Below, piece after piece: positions 18,782 through 27,500 of a DNA stretch of 47,247 nt. The translations under genes were made by a program, and so were the position numbers. The notes beneath the pieces are model-generated. The model was not told the origin of the DNA. It made no database searches and saw only the letters and a program-made list of their open reading frames with translations. How positions within the stretch are numbered: the first letter of the stretch is position 1; the number at the start of each line of letters is the position of its first letter. Origin of the DNA: Streptomyces sp. MH60 (GTDB lineage: Bacteria > Actinomycetota > Actinomycetes > Streptomycetales > Streptomycetaceae); the NCBI RefSeq assembly GCF_002939385.1, contig NZ_MULI01000059.1, positions 1-47,247 on the forward strand, read 5' to 3'.

Positions 18782-19864
18782 ATGCCTGACACAACCGGTG
18801 CCAGCTACGCATCAGCGTCTTACAAAACAGCAGGTGTCGACATCGAGGCGGGCGACCGCGCCGTCGAGCTCATGAAGGAATGGGTCAAGAAGACGCGGCG
18901 CCCCGAGGTCCTCGGCGGCCTCGGCGGCTTCGCCGGTCTCTTCGACGCCTCCGCCCTCAAGAACTACGAGCACCCCCTGCTCGCCTCCGCCACCGACGGC
19001 GTCGGCACCAAGGTCGACATCGCCCGGCAGCTGGGCGTCTACGACACCATCGGCCACGACCTGGTCGCCATGGTCATGGACGACATCGTGGTGTGCGGCG
19101 CCGAGCCGCTGTTCATGACCGACTACATCTGCGTCGGCAAGGTCCACCCCGAGCGGGTCGCCGCGATCGTCAAGGGCATCGCCGAGGGCTGTGTGCTGGC
19201 CGGGTGCGCCCTGGTGGGCGGCGAGACGGCCGAGCACCCCGGTCTGCTGGGCCCGGACGACTTCGACGTCGCCGGGGCCGGTACGGGCGTCGTGGAGGCC
19301 GACCGGCTGCTCGGCCCCGATCGCATCCGAACGGGTGACGCGGTGATCGCCATGGCGTCCTCCGGGCTTCACTCGAACGGGTACTCGCTGGTCCGCCACG
19401 TCCTGCTGAACGAGGGCGGTCTGGCGCTCGACGCCCACCTGGACGGTCTCGGCCGCACCCTCGGCGAGGAGCTGCTGGAGCCCACCAAGATCTACTCCCT
19501 GGACTGCCTGGCCCTCCTGCGCACCGCCGAGGTCCACGCCTTCAGCCACGTCACCGGCGGCGGACTCGCGGCCAACCTGGCCCGGGTGATCCCCGACGGC
19601 CTGCACGCCGTGGTCGACCGCTCCACCTGGGCCCCGGGCGCGGTCTTCGACCTCGTCGGCCGGACCGGCCGGGTCGAGCGCCTGGAGCTGGAGAAGACCC
19701 TGAACATGGGCGTGGGCATGATCGCGATCGTGCCCGAGGAGTCGACGGACGTGGCCCTGACGACCCTCGCCGACCGCGGCGTGGACGCCTGGGTGGCCGG
19801 TGAGATCACCGACCGCGGCGAGCACCCGACGGGCGCGGCCCTGGTGGGCGACTACGCCGTCTGA
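18782..19864 (+). CDS. purM: Phosphoribosylformylglycinamidine cyclo-ligase (AIR synthetase)
   Basis: PurM closes FGAM to AIR (step 5). The 360-residue protein has the family start SYASAGVDIEAGDRAVELMK-like segment, GLGGFAGLFD, the ATP loop LASATDGVGTKVDIARQ, DDIVVCGAEPLFMTDY, GGETAEHPG and SSGLHSNGYSLVR. It is downstream of purF on the same strand, and a strong hairpin follows. Confidence 0.96.
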   Translation: MPDTTGASYASASYKTAGVDIEAGDRAVELMKEWVKKTRRPEVLGGLGGFAGLFDASALKNYEHPLLASATDGVGTKVDIARQLGVYDTIGHDLVAMVMDDIVVCGAEPLFMTDYICVGKVHPERVAAIVKGIAEGCVLAGCALVGGETAEHPGLLGPDDFDVAGAGTGVVEADRLLGPDRIRTGDAVIAMASSGLHSNGYSLVRHVLLNEGGLALDAHLDGLGRTLGEELLEPTKIYSLDCLALLRTAEVHAFSHVTGGGLAANLARVIPDGLHAVVDRSTWAPGAVFDLVGRTGRVERLELEKTLNMGVGMIAIVPEESTDVALTTLADRGVDAWVAGEITDRGEHPTGAALVGDYAV

Positions 19865-19903
19865 GCTGCCGCGGATGCCACAGGTGCCGCGGGTAGCACA
19901 GAA

Positions 19904-19933
19904 CCCGGTCGGTGACAGAGGTCACCGACCGGG
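19904..19933. terminator. Bidirectional terminator between purM and the DUF3073 gene
   Basis: A perfect 13-bp stem, CCCGGTCGGTGAC (19904-19916) with GTCACCGACCGGG (19921-19933), has a 4-base loop (AGAG). It lies between the ends of two convergent genes. It happens also to fit a GTG-N6-GTCAC pattern, but its position argues for a terminator. Confidence 0.82.
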
Positions 19934-19951
19934 AAGGTGTTCAGTGCAAGG

Positions 19952-20206
19952 TCAAGCGCCGCGTCGCTGTTGGGACGGGGACTGGCCGTCCTCGTCCTCG
20001 TCGTCGTCCTCATAGAGGTCGGCGTACTTTGCGTACACGTCATCGTCCTGCTCATCGTCCTCGAATGGCCCGCCGTTAGGCGGTTGTGCATTCGACGGCG
20101 ATGCGCCCAGCTCCTCGGCCAGGCGGGAGAGATCAGTCCCACCGCTGTTGTACTTCAGCTGGCGGGCGACCTTCGTCTGCTTGGCCTTGGCCCGGCCGCG
20201 CCCCAT
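19952..20206 (-). CDS. DUF3073 family small acidic protein
   Basis: The 84-residue protein is conserved in actinobacteria. A basic N-terminus (MGRGRAKAKQTKVARQLKY) is followed by TDLSRLAEELGA and a very acidic C-terminal half (FEDDEQDDDVYAKYADLYEDDDEDED). Function is unknown; the charge split suggests binding to nucleic acid or a basic partner. It is convergent with purM. ATG 20206 fits the conserved MGRGRAKAKQ start. Confidence 0.9.
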   Translation of the reverse strand: MGRGRAKAKQTKVARQLKYNSGGTDLSRLAEELGASPSNAQPPNGGPFEDDEQDDDVYAKYADLYEDDDEDEDGQSPSQQRRGA

Positions 20207-20527
20207 GGCTCGACCCCCTCAACGACGGGGCTCGACGGCCCCAGAGTCTTGACACGCGTTCATGGTCCGGAACGGGCTCTCGTGTGAGAGACCGGTCCGT
20301 AGGGCTTCCACGGTACCTGAGCCCACGCCCATACGGTACGTCGCCCGCAGCACGTGGCCTTGCCCAGGACCCTCGAGGCGCCCCGTCCTCGCTGGTCAAA
20401 GGCGATTTTAACCACCTTTCGACGGTCGACCCGCCGGGATAAGTGAGAGTTCTCTCCAACCGCGCCCCGACGGGTACCGGTCACACCCGCGACGACCCTG
20501 CCGGCCCACCGCCGTACGACCGTCGGA
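20207..20527. promoter_or_regulatory. Gap between the DUF3073 gene and the vdh 3' end
   Basis: This 321-bp stretch has no convincing gene. It must hold the promoter of the minus-strand DUF3073 gene; an AT-richer patch on that strand at about 20400-20420 (GGTGGTTAAAATCGCC) is the best candidate -10 area. I see no clear terminator for vdh here. Confidence 0.4.
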
Positions 20528-21622
20528 TCACCGCCGGGAACGGGCCTCCGCCATGCGCTGCTCGGCGATCCGGTCGGCCGCGGCGGCCGGCGGAATACCG
20601 TCTTCCTTCGCACGTGCGAATATGGCCAGCGTGGTGTCGTAGATCTTCGCGGCCTTCGCCTTGCACCGGTCGAAGTCGAAGCCGTGCAGCTCGTCGGCGA
20701 CCTGGATGACACCGCCGGCGTTCACCACGTAGTCCGGCGCGTAGAGGATCCCGCGGTCGGCGAGGTCCTTCTCCACACCGGGGTGGGCGAGCTGGTTGTT
20801 GGCCGCGCCGCACACCACCTTGGCGGTCAGCACCGGCACGGTGTCGTCGTTCAGCGCGCCGCCGAGCGCGCAGGGCGCGTAGATGTCCAGGTTCTCGACC
20901 CGGATCAGCGCCTCGGTGTCGGCGACGGCGACCACCGACGGGTGCCGCTCGGTGATGCCCCGCACCACGTCCTTGCGCACGTCGGTGACGACGACGTGGG
21001 CGCCCTCGGCGAGCAGGTGCTCGACCAGGTGGTGGCCGACCTTGCCGACGCCCGCGATGCCCACCGTGCGGTCCCGCAGCGTCGGGTCGCCCCACAGGTG
21101 CTGGGCGGCGGCCCGCATGCCCTGGTAGACGCCGAAGGAGGTGAGCACGGAGGAGTCGCCCGCGCCGCCGTGCTCCGGGGAGCGCCCGGTGGTCCAGCGG
21201 CACTCGCGGGCCACGACGTCCATGTCGGCGACGTAGGTGCCGACGTCGCACGCGGTGACGTAGCGGCCGCCGAGCGAGGCGACGAACCGGCCGTAGGCGA
21301 GGAGCAGTTCCTCGCTCTTGATCTGCTCCGGATCACCGATGATCACGGCCTTGCCGCCGCCGTGGTCGAGACCGGCCATGGCGTTCTTGTACGACATCCC
21401 GCGCGCGAGGTTCAGCGCGTCGGCGACGGCCTCCGCCTCGTTCGCGTACGGGTAGAAGCGCGTACCGCCGAGCGCGGGGCCCAGGGCGGTGGAGTGGAGG
21501 GCGATGACGGCCTTGAGACCGCTGGCACGGTCCTGGCAGAGCACGACTTGCTCATGTCCCCCCTGGTCCGAGTGGAACAGGGTGTGCAGTACATCAGCAG
21601 GTGCGCCGTTTACGTCGGTCAC
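20528..21622 (-). CDS. vdh: Valine dehydrogenase (branched-chain amino acid dehydrogenase)
   Basis: The 364-residue NAD-dependent Glu/Leu/Phe/Val dehydrogenase removes the amino group of valine and other branched-chain amino acids to give 2-keto acids. The substrate lysines lie in GMSYKNAMAGLDHGGGKAVI, the dinucleotide fold is TVGIAGVGKVGHHLVEHLLAEGA, and ALGPALGGTR is typical of the family. In Streptomyces Vdh feeds branched keto acids into polyketide precursors. The gene is alone on the minus strand, and GTG 21622 matches the conserved MTDVNG start. Its product, 2-ketoisovalerate, is one class of acid the loading module further right might use, but the distance makes any dedicated link speculative. 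Confidence 0.93.
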   Translation of the reverse strand: MTDVNGAPADVLHTLFHSDQGGHEQVVLCQDRASGLKAVIALHSTALGPALGGTRFYPYANEAEAVADALNLARGMSYKNAMAGLDHGGGKAVIIGDPEQIKSEELLLAYGRFVASLGGRYVTACDVGTYVADMDVVARECRWTTGRSPEHGGAGDSSVLTSFGVYQGMRAAAQHLWGDPTLRDRTVGIAGVGKVGHHLVEHLLAEGAHVVVTDVRKDVVRGITERHPSVVAVADTEALIRVENLDIYAPCALGGALNDDTVPVLTAKVVCGAANNQLAHPGVEKDLADRGILYAPDYVVNAGGVIQVADELHGFDFDRCKAKAAKIYDTTLAIFARAKEDGIPPAAAADRIAEQRMAEARSRR

Positions 21623-21797
21623 GGTGGTGACTCCTGTGTAGGTGCGGCGATGGGTGGCAGGCCCCGTGAAGGTGGCGGGGACTGTGGCACGAGATTAGAG
21701 CCTGTGGGTGCCGGCCCGCCGCACAGTGCTCAGGATCACCTCCGCACGGAGTACGGGCGTGCGACGATTTGCAGAGATTCTCGCGCGTTTGTGATCC

Positions 21798-21836
21798 GTT
21801 TCCGCAGGTTTCCGCAGGTTCTCGCAGGTTTTCGCG
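21798..21836. repeat. 10-bp tandem repeat in the vdh/hypothetical divergent region
   Basis: GTTTCCGCAG occurs twice (21798-21807, 21808-21817), then GTTCTCGCAG (21818-21827), then a partial GTTTTCGCG (21828-21836). The array ends 25 bp before the GTG of the next plus-strand gene and lies about 180 bp upstream of vdh. The helical-turn spacing could suit cooperative protein binding. Confidence 0.8.
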
Positions 21837-21861
21837 TCGGCGCGCGGGGGAGGGAGCAGGC

Positions 21862-22713
21862 GTGCCCAAGGTGTCCTCGGTGATCGTCCCGTACGCGGCG
21901 TACCTGCGCGTGTACGAGCCGCTGGCGGCCTTCCCGGACGACGAACGCGCCCACTGGACCCGTTACGCCCGCCGCCCCGACCGGCCCTCCTACCAGGACG
22001 AGCTGCGTCGCTCCCTGGCCGACCTGCTGCCCACCCCGCCGGTCGCGGTGCCGGTGCACGAGAGCGCGGACGCCTTCGTGACCGAGGTGGACGGCGTGGT
22101 CTGCGTCTGCCCCTGGCGGACCCGGCTGCGCGGCTGGCAGGCCCTGGGCGAGCTGGCCGAGGACTTCCCGGAGCCGGTCCTGGACGCCCTGATCCCGCCG
22201 GTCGTGCGCCGCCAGAGCGCGCAGGACTACGAGCGCTGGCTGGAGCGCAACCCGGACGCCCGTCCCTGGATCCGCACGGCCACCTGGCAGGTCCCGATCA
22301 ACTGGTTCGTGCTGGTCTCCGACGCGGAGCGGGAGTACGACGAGGGCGGCGACGACGAGGCGGCGGCCGCGCCGGTGCTGCGCTACCGGACGCCGATGGT
22401 GCAGGCCCGCCGCCGGGTGGCCCGGGGGCTGCGGGCCCTGCGGGAGGCCGTGGACGAGGGGCCGCTCATCGACGGCCTGGTGGAGGTGGGGCGCTGGCTG
22501 GAGGAGTTCCATCCGCGGTCCCTGGTGGAGTTGGACTACGGCGGACTGGTGCATGCCCTGCCGGCCGGTGAGTTGGAGGCGGACCACTCCGCGGCGGACG
22601 TGGCCGAGGGGATCGAGGCGCTGCGCCACGGTGACGGGGTCACCGCGGGGGAGGCGTACGGGCGGCTGGTGGAGCGCTGGCGGGCGGTCCGGGACCGGCG
22701 CTCCGCGAACTGA
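21862..22713 (+). CDS. Conserved hypothetical protein (SCO4090-like position)
   Basis: The 283-residue soluble protein has no motif I recognise. It has no signal peptide or membrane segment. Trp, Arg and acidic residues are plentiful (RGWQALGELAEDFPEPVLD, WIRTATWQVPINWFVLVSDAERE). The C-terminal half is helical (ARRRVARGLRALREAVDEGPLIDGLVEVGRWLEEFHPRS). GTG 21862 is preceded by GGGAGGGAGCAGG. In S. coelicolor, as I recall, an uncharacterised gene lies in this place between vdh and bldC, so it is likely a real core gene. Function not assigned. Confidence 0.8.
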   Translation: MPKVSSVIVPYAAYLRVYEPLAAFPDDERAHWTRYARRPDRPSYQDELRRSLADLLPTPPVAVPVHESADAFVTEVDGVVCVCPWRTRLRGWQALGELAEDFPEPVLDALIPPVVRRQSAQDYERWLERNPDARPWIRTATWQVPINWFVLVSDAEREYDEGGDDEAAAAPVLRYRTPMVQARRRVARGLRALREAVDEGPLIDGLVEVGRWLEEFHPRSLVELDYGGLVHALPAGELEADHSAADVAEGIEALRHGDGVTAGEAYGRLVERWRAVRDRRSAN

Positions 22714-23246
22714 CGTTTGACGTACCGCCCGATGTGGGGTTTCGTCTTCCGCTCCGACATCCGTTCGGGATGAGCTGATCCCTTGGCGACAAGGGACGTA
22801 GGTCCCGATCCGGGCGTATGCGTCAAGCGTGACGGACCGCACGTACATCACTCTTGCGCCGCTTCCCCCTCCTCATGCCAAAATAGGACAAGGAGCCCGG
22901 GGAGGGCTCCTTCCGTCCTGCCGTGATGCACTGTGGGTGGAATCGCAGCATTGCACGCTTTGGGGGGTCTGGTGACTCCTGATCGCCCCTGTGACTGATC
23001 GTCACAGAGGCGTGACTGTCCGCTATGGCATGGTCCATCGGCTTCCGTCGCTGATGAACACCTGGGAGGGCAATTCCATCGGTTTGGCCGACGCGGCTGG
23101 ACAGATGGTGTAGTTGTAGTGCCGAGGACAAGCCGTTCGTCCTATAACCGACTCGACTCGCGTCCGCCATTTCGGGCAACGCGGGTCAAGGTGCAGAATT
23201 TAGAGGAATGAACCGAGAAGGTTCGGTTCTCCCGAGGAGGCCGCTC
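22714..23246. promoter_or_regulatory. Long upstream region of bldC
   Basis: This 533-bp gap has no supported gene. It contains a short hairpin CCCTTG-GCGA-CAAGGG (22780-22795) soon after the hypothetical gene. Further on are the inverted repeat CTGTGAC-N5-GTCACAG (22989-23007) and a -10-like TATAAC at 23143-23148. The ribosome binding site GAGGAGG lies just before bldC. AT content rises from about 22860 onward. It probably carries a bldC promoter with a long leader; the length suggests more regulation than one promoter needs. Confidence 0.5.
22989..23007. promoter_or_regulatory. Inverted repeat in the bldC upstream region
   Basis: Arms CTGTGAC and GTCACAG are perfect 7-mers around TGATC. They resemble CRP-family half sites (TGTGA/TCACA), with a spacer one base longer than the recalled Streptomyces Crp pattern. 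The site lies 240 bp before bldC. Confidence 0.4.
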
Positions 23247-23453
23247 ATGACCGCTCGCACCCCTGATGCCGAGCCGCTGCTGACCCCGGCTGAGGTCGCC
23301 ACCATGTTCCGCGTCGACCCGAAGACGGTCACGCGCTGGGCGAAGGCCGGCAAGCTCACGTCGATCCGCACGCTCGGCGGGCATCGCCGCTACCGCGAAG
23401 CCGAGGTCCGCGCCCTGCTCGCGGGCATTCCGCAGCAGCGCAGCGAGGCCTGA
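23247..23453 (+). CDS. bldC: Developmental transcription factor BldC
   Basis: The 68-residue MerR-like DNA-binding protein holds back the start of Streptomyces development and binds direct repeats cooperatively. The sequence MTARTPDAEPLLTPAEVATM, the winged-helix core FRVDPKTVTRWAKAGKLTSI and GGHRRYREAEVRALL match BldC as I know it, and the length is exactly that of BldC. There is no effector domain, unlike full MerR proteins. ATG 23247 is supported by GAGGAGG 8 bases upstream; an ATG at 23208 is in frame but would add 13 residues absent from BldC. A classic poly-T terminator follows about 100 bp downstream. Confidence 0.98.
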   Translation: MTARTPDAEPLLTPAEVATMFRVDPKTVTRWAKAGKLTSIRTLGGHRRYREAEVRALLAGIPQQRSEA

Positions 23454-23557
23454 ACAACTGAATAACCGGGCAGAACGGCAGGTCCCCCAACCTGTCGGAG
23501 CGCCTGGACCACAGCTCCAAGCGACGCCGTCCCTGCCCCAACAGAGGTGCGTCGTTG

Positions 23558-23595
23558 ATCGCGCTGGACTCCGCCGGGTCCAGCGCGATTTTTTT
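23558..23595 (+). terminator. Classic poly-T terminator after bldC
   Basis: The 12-bp stem ATCGCGCTGGAC (23558-23569) with GTCCAGCGCGAT (23578-23589) is followed by seven Ts. Long T-runs are rare in Streptomyces, so this is an unusually canonical intrinsic terminator. Confidence 0.92.
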
Positions 23596-23924
23596 GTGCC
23601 CGGTCCCGCGGCCGGTGCCCGCGCCTCCGCCACGGTCCGTGTCCGGTCCTGTGTCGGGTGGGCGGCTCGGCGGACGGTTCTGTGAGCGGGCTTGTCGGAG
23701 TCTGGGGAGCGGTGTCGGATCGGCTGTGCGAGCGCCGTCGAGGCGGTGCAATTGCACATATTAAATTGATTAGTTGTAGGAGAGGCGTAAGCGCCACCGT
23801 TTCAAAAACTCGTGCGGTGACTCCCGTCACATCGCGCGGTGGTTGTTGGGCCGGGCACCGGTGCGCTAATGGAAGCCTGGCCTCCAGGAGCTCTGCGGAG
23901 CAAGGGCGTTGGGGACCGCGGGGT
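23596..23924. other. Gap between the bldC terminator and the small CxxC gene
   Basis: About 330 bp without a supported gene. It holds the 12-bp palindrome GTGCAATTGCAC (23746-23757), directly followed by the AT-only-like tract ATATTAAATTGATTAG, very unusual in this GC-rich DNA. GTGAC-TCCC-GTCAC (23817-23830) fits the Crp-like pattern. Longer open frames across it are low-complexity shadows. Confidence 0.45.
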
Positions 23925-24119
23925 TCACGCCGTGGACGCGCTCCCGTTCTCGACGCCCTCTTGACGGCCTGTCGGAGACTGTGGGGCCGGCGAGTCCAGC
24001 GCCAGCCGCAGGAGCCGGTGGCAGACCGGACAGTGGCGCGTCACGTGACCGAACGAGGACGCGGCCGACAGATGCGCGCGGAGCAGGGCCCGCGTCTCGT
24101 GCCTGACCGACGTCGTCAT
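23925..24119 (-). CDS. Small CxxC protein (DUF6274-like)
   Basis: The 64-residue protein opens MTTSVRHETRALLRAHLSAA and has the pair HCPVCHRLLRLAL (cysteines 30 and 33). His26/His29 and His34 stand nearby and could make a zinc site. I recall a family of this pattern (DUF6274) in Streptomyces; that name is from memory. ATG 24119 is strongly supported by GGAGG six bases upstream on the minus strand. It follows the tRNA-Asp/hrpA region on the same strand. Function unknown. Confidence 0.72.
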   Translation of the reverse strand: MTTSVRHETRALLRAHLSAASSFGHVTRHCPVCHRLLRLALDSPAPQSPTGRQEGVENGSASTA

Positions 24120-24291
24120 ACGCCACCTCCAGGGGCCAGACGGGGGATGTGCCCTGTCTTTGGAGTACCGACCGAATGTGACGCCGTCAAGGCCGCGGGA
24201 GGGCCACTGGGGGCCGCTGAGGGCTTCTGGGGGCCCGAGGGTGAGCCGCGCACGGGGAGTTGCCCGCGCCGGGCGGTGCGGGCCAACGAAG

Positions 24292-24323
24292 AAGCCCCGC
24301 GCCGATTGCTCGGTGCGGGGCTT
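24292..24323 (-). terminator. Terminator downstream of tRNA-Asp
   Basis: Arms AAGCCCCGC (24292-24300) and GCGGGGCTT (24315-24323) surround a 14-base loop that can pair further. On the minus strand it begins 6 bases after the tRNA 3' end and finishes CTTCTTCG. Confidence 0.7.
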
Positions 24324-24329
24324 TCGTTG

Positions 24330-24404
24330 CGGTCCTGACGGGATTTGAACCCGCGGCCTCCACCTTGACAGGGTGGCGAGCACTCCAAACTGCTCCACAG
24401 GACC
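24330..24404 (-). tRNA. tRNA-Asp (GTC), copy 1
   Basis: The minus-strand cloverleaf is 75 nt. The acceptor GGTCCTG pairs with CAGGACC, the anticodon loop CTGTCAA lies between CCACC and GGTGG (anticodon GTC), and the T-loop is GTTCAAAT. The discriminator is G. It is identical over its whole length to the copy at 28666-28740. Confidence 0.95.
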
Positions 24405-24509
24405 AGGTTTCGCGGCGCTTTTGCTGCGTTGCGCTGCGAGAAGAGACTGTACAGGAGGGGTGGGCCGCCGGTCGAACTCACCCTCCGTACAGGCCCGGTC
24501 ACGGCTCCG

Positions 24510-27500
24510 TCAGGGCGCGAGGGCGTCGATGGCCTTCACGATCCGCTTGTCGGAGACGGGGTACGCGGTGCCCAGCGCGTGGGCGAAATAGCTGACCCGC
24601 AGCTCCTCGATCATCCAGCGGATGTCCAGGACCTGCTGCGGCACCGGCCGGCCCTGCGGCATCTGCTCCAGGAGCCACGCGTACTCGTCCCGCATCTCGT
24701 GGACCTTCTGCATGCGGGAGGTGTCCCGCTGCACGCCCGTCGGCATCTGTTGCAGCCGGCGGTCCGCGGCGACCAGGTAGCGCATCAGGTCCGGCAGCCG
24801 CTTGATGCCCGCCTCGGTGACGAAGCCCGGCTTCACCAGCGCGTCCAGCTGCCCCCGCACGTCCTGGAGGTTCGCCAGCAGCGCGGGGCTGCGCACGGCC
24901 TTGAGACGGCGCTCGCAGGCCTGCCAGGCGGCCAGCACCTGCTGCACCTGGCCCACCGTGCGGACGGTCGTGTCGACGATCTCCGCGCGGACCTTGTCGT
25001 AGAGCTTGCGGTACGACTCCTCGTCCCAGGCCGGGCCGCCGAAGTCCGCGATCAGCTTGTCCGCCGCCGCCATGGCGCAGTCGTCGAACAGCGCCTGGAT
25101 CGAACCGTGCGGGTTCGCGGACAGGCCCAGCTTCTGCTGGTTGGTCAGCTTCTCGGACGCGAACTTCGCCGGGTTGACCGGGATGTTGCGCAGGATCAGC
25201 CGCCGTGTGCCCTTCCACATCGCCTGCGCCTGCTCGGCCTCGGTGTCGAAGAGGCGGACCGAGACGGTGTCGGCCTTCGGTCCGTCGTCGACCAGCGCCG
25301 GGTACGCCTTCACCGGCTGACCGGCCCGGCGGGTCTCGAAGACCCGGGTCAGGGTGCCGATCGTCCAGTCCGTCAGTCCGGAGCGTTCCAGGGACTCGCC
25401 GCCGCTGCGCTCCGCGGTGGCCGCCGCGGCCTGCGAGAGCGCCTTGCGCGCCTTCGGGCGCAGCTGGAGCTTCAGCGCCTCCAGGTCCTTGTCCTCGGCC
25501 AGCTTGCGACGGCGCTCGTCGACGATCCGGAACGTGATCTTCAGGTGGTCGGGGACCTTCGACCAGTCGAAGTCCTCGGCGTCGAACGGCACCCCCACCA
25601 TGCGCTTCAACTCCCGCGCCATGGTCACCGTCAGCGGCTCCTGAAGGGGTACGGCACGGTCCAGGAACGCCTGGGCGTAGTTCGGCGCGGGCACGTAGTT
25701 GCGGCGGACCGGCTTGGGCAGGGAGCGGATCAGCTCTGTGACGACCTGCTCGCGCAGCCCCGGGATCTGCCAGTCGAAGCCCTCGTCCGTGACCTGGTTG
25801 AGCACCTGGAGCGGCACGTGCACGGTGACGCCGTCGGCGTCCGCGCCCGGCTCGAACTGGTACGTCACCCGGAACTTCAGCGGGCCCTGCCGCCAGGAGT
25901 CCGGGTAGTCGTCCTTGGTGACCGCCCCCGCCTTCTCGTTGATGAGCATCTCGCGCTCGAAGTCGAGGAAGTCGGGCTGCTCGTGCCGCTTGTGCTTCCA
26001 CCACGAGTCGAAGTGCGCACCCGAGACGACGTGTTCGGGCACCCGCTGGTCGTAGAAGTCGTACAGCGTCTCGTCGTCGACCAGGATGTCCCGGCGCCGG
26101 GCGCGGTGCTCCAGCTCCTCGACCTCGGTCAGCAGCCGGCGGTTGTCCGCGAAGAACTTGTGGTGCGTGCGCCAGTCGCCCTCCACCAGGGCGTTGCGGA
26201 TGAACAGCTCGCGGCTGACCTCGGGGTCGATCCGCCCGTAGTTCACCTTGCGCTGGGCCACGATCGGCACGCCGTACAGCGTGACCTTCTCGTACGCCAT
26301 CACCGCCGCCTGGTCCTTCTCCCAGTGCGGCTCGCTGTAGGTGCGCTTGAGGAGGTGCCCCGCGAGCGGCTCCACCCACTCCGGTTCGATCTTCGCGTTG
26401 ACGCGGGCCCAGAGGCGGGAGGTCTCCACCAGCTCGGCGGACATCACGAACCGCGGGGGCTTCTTGAAGAGCGCCGAGCCCGGGAAGATCGCGAACTTGG
26501 CGTTCCGCGCGCCCAGGTACTCGTTCTTCGAGCCCTCCTTCACGTCCTTCATGCCGACGTGGGAGAGGAGACCGGCCAGCAGCGACACGTGTACGCGGTC
26601 GTCGGGTGCGGGGTGCTCCTCGTCGTTGAGGTGGATGCCCATCTGCTTGGCGACCGTGCGCAGCTGCGTGTAGATGTCCTGCCACTCGCGGATGCGCAGG
26701 AAGTTGAGGTACTCCTGCTTGCACATCCGGCGGAAGGACGACGAGCCGCGTTCCTTCTGCTGCTCGCGCACGTACCGCCAGAGGTTGAGGAACGCGAGGA
26801 AGTCGCTGCTCTCGTCCTTGAACCGGGCGTGCTGCTGGTCGGCCTGGGCCTGCTTCTCCGCCGGGCGTTCCCGCGGGTCCTGGATGGACAGCGCCGCCGC
26901 TATGACCATGACCTCGCGGACACAGCCGTTCTTGTCCGCCTCCAGCACCATCCGGGCCAGCCGCGGGTCCACGGGCAGCTGGGCGAGCTTGCGGCCGGTG
27001 TCGGTGAGCCGCTTGCGTACGTCCTTCTGCGCCGGGTCGAGCGCGCCCAGTTCCTGGAGCAGCTGCACACCGTCGCGGATGTTGCGGTGGTCCGGGGGGT
27101 CGATGAAGGGGAACTTCTCGATGTCGCCGAGGCCGGCCGCGGTCATCTGGAGGATGACGGAGGCGAGGTTCGTCCGGAGGATCTCCGCGTCCGTGAACTC
27201 CGGGCGCGCGTCGAAGTCGTCCTCGGAGTACAGCCGGATGCAGATGCCGTCGGACGTACGGCCGCAGCGGCCCTTGCGCTGGTTGGCGCTGGCCTGCGAG
27301 ATCGGTTCGATGGGCAGCCGCTGGACCTTGGTGCGGTGGCTGTAGCGGGAGATACGGGCGAAGCCGGGGTCGATGACGTACTTGATGCCCGGAACGGTCA
27401 GGGAGGTCTCGGCGACGTTGGTGGCGAGGACGATCCGGCGTCCGGTGTGCTGCTGGAAGACGCGGTGCTGCTCGGCGTGCGAGAGCCGTGCGTACAGCGG

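Noticed and set aside
19904..19933. Crp-like site GTGAC-AGAG-GTCAC
   Set aside because: It forms the centre of a 13-bp perfect hairpin between convergent genes, so it is a terminator.
23208..23246. Longer bldC start at ATG 23208
   Set aside because: BldC is a 68-residue protein and ATG 23247 has the strong GAGGAGG site; the extra 13 residues are not part of BldC.
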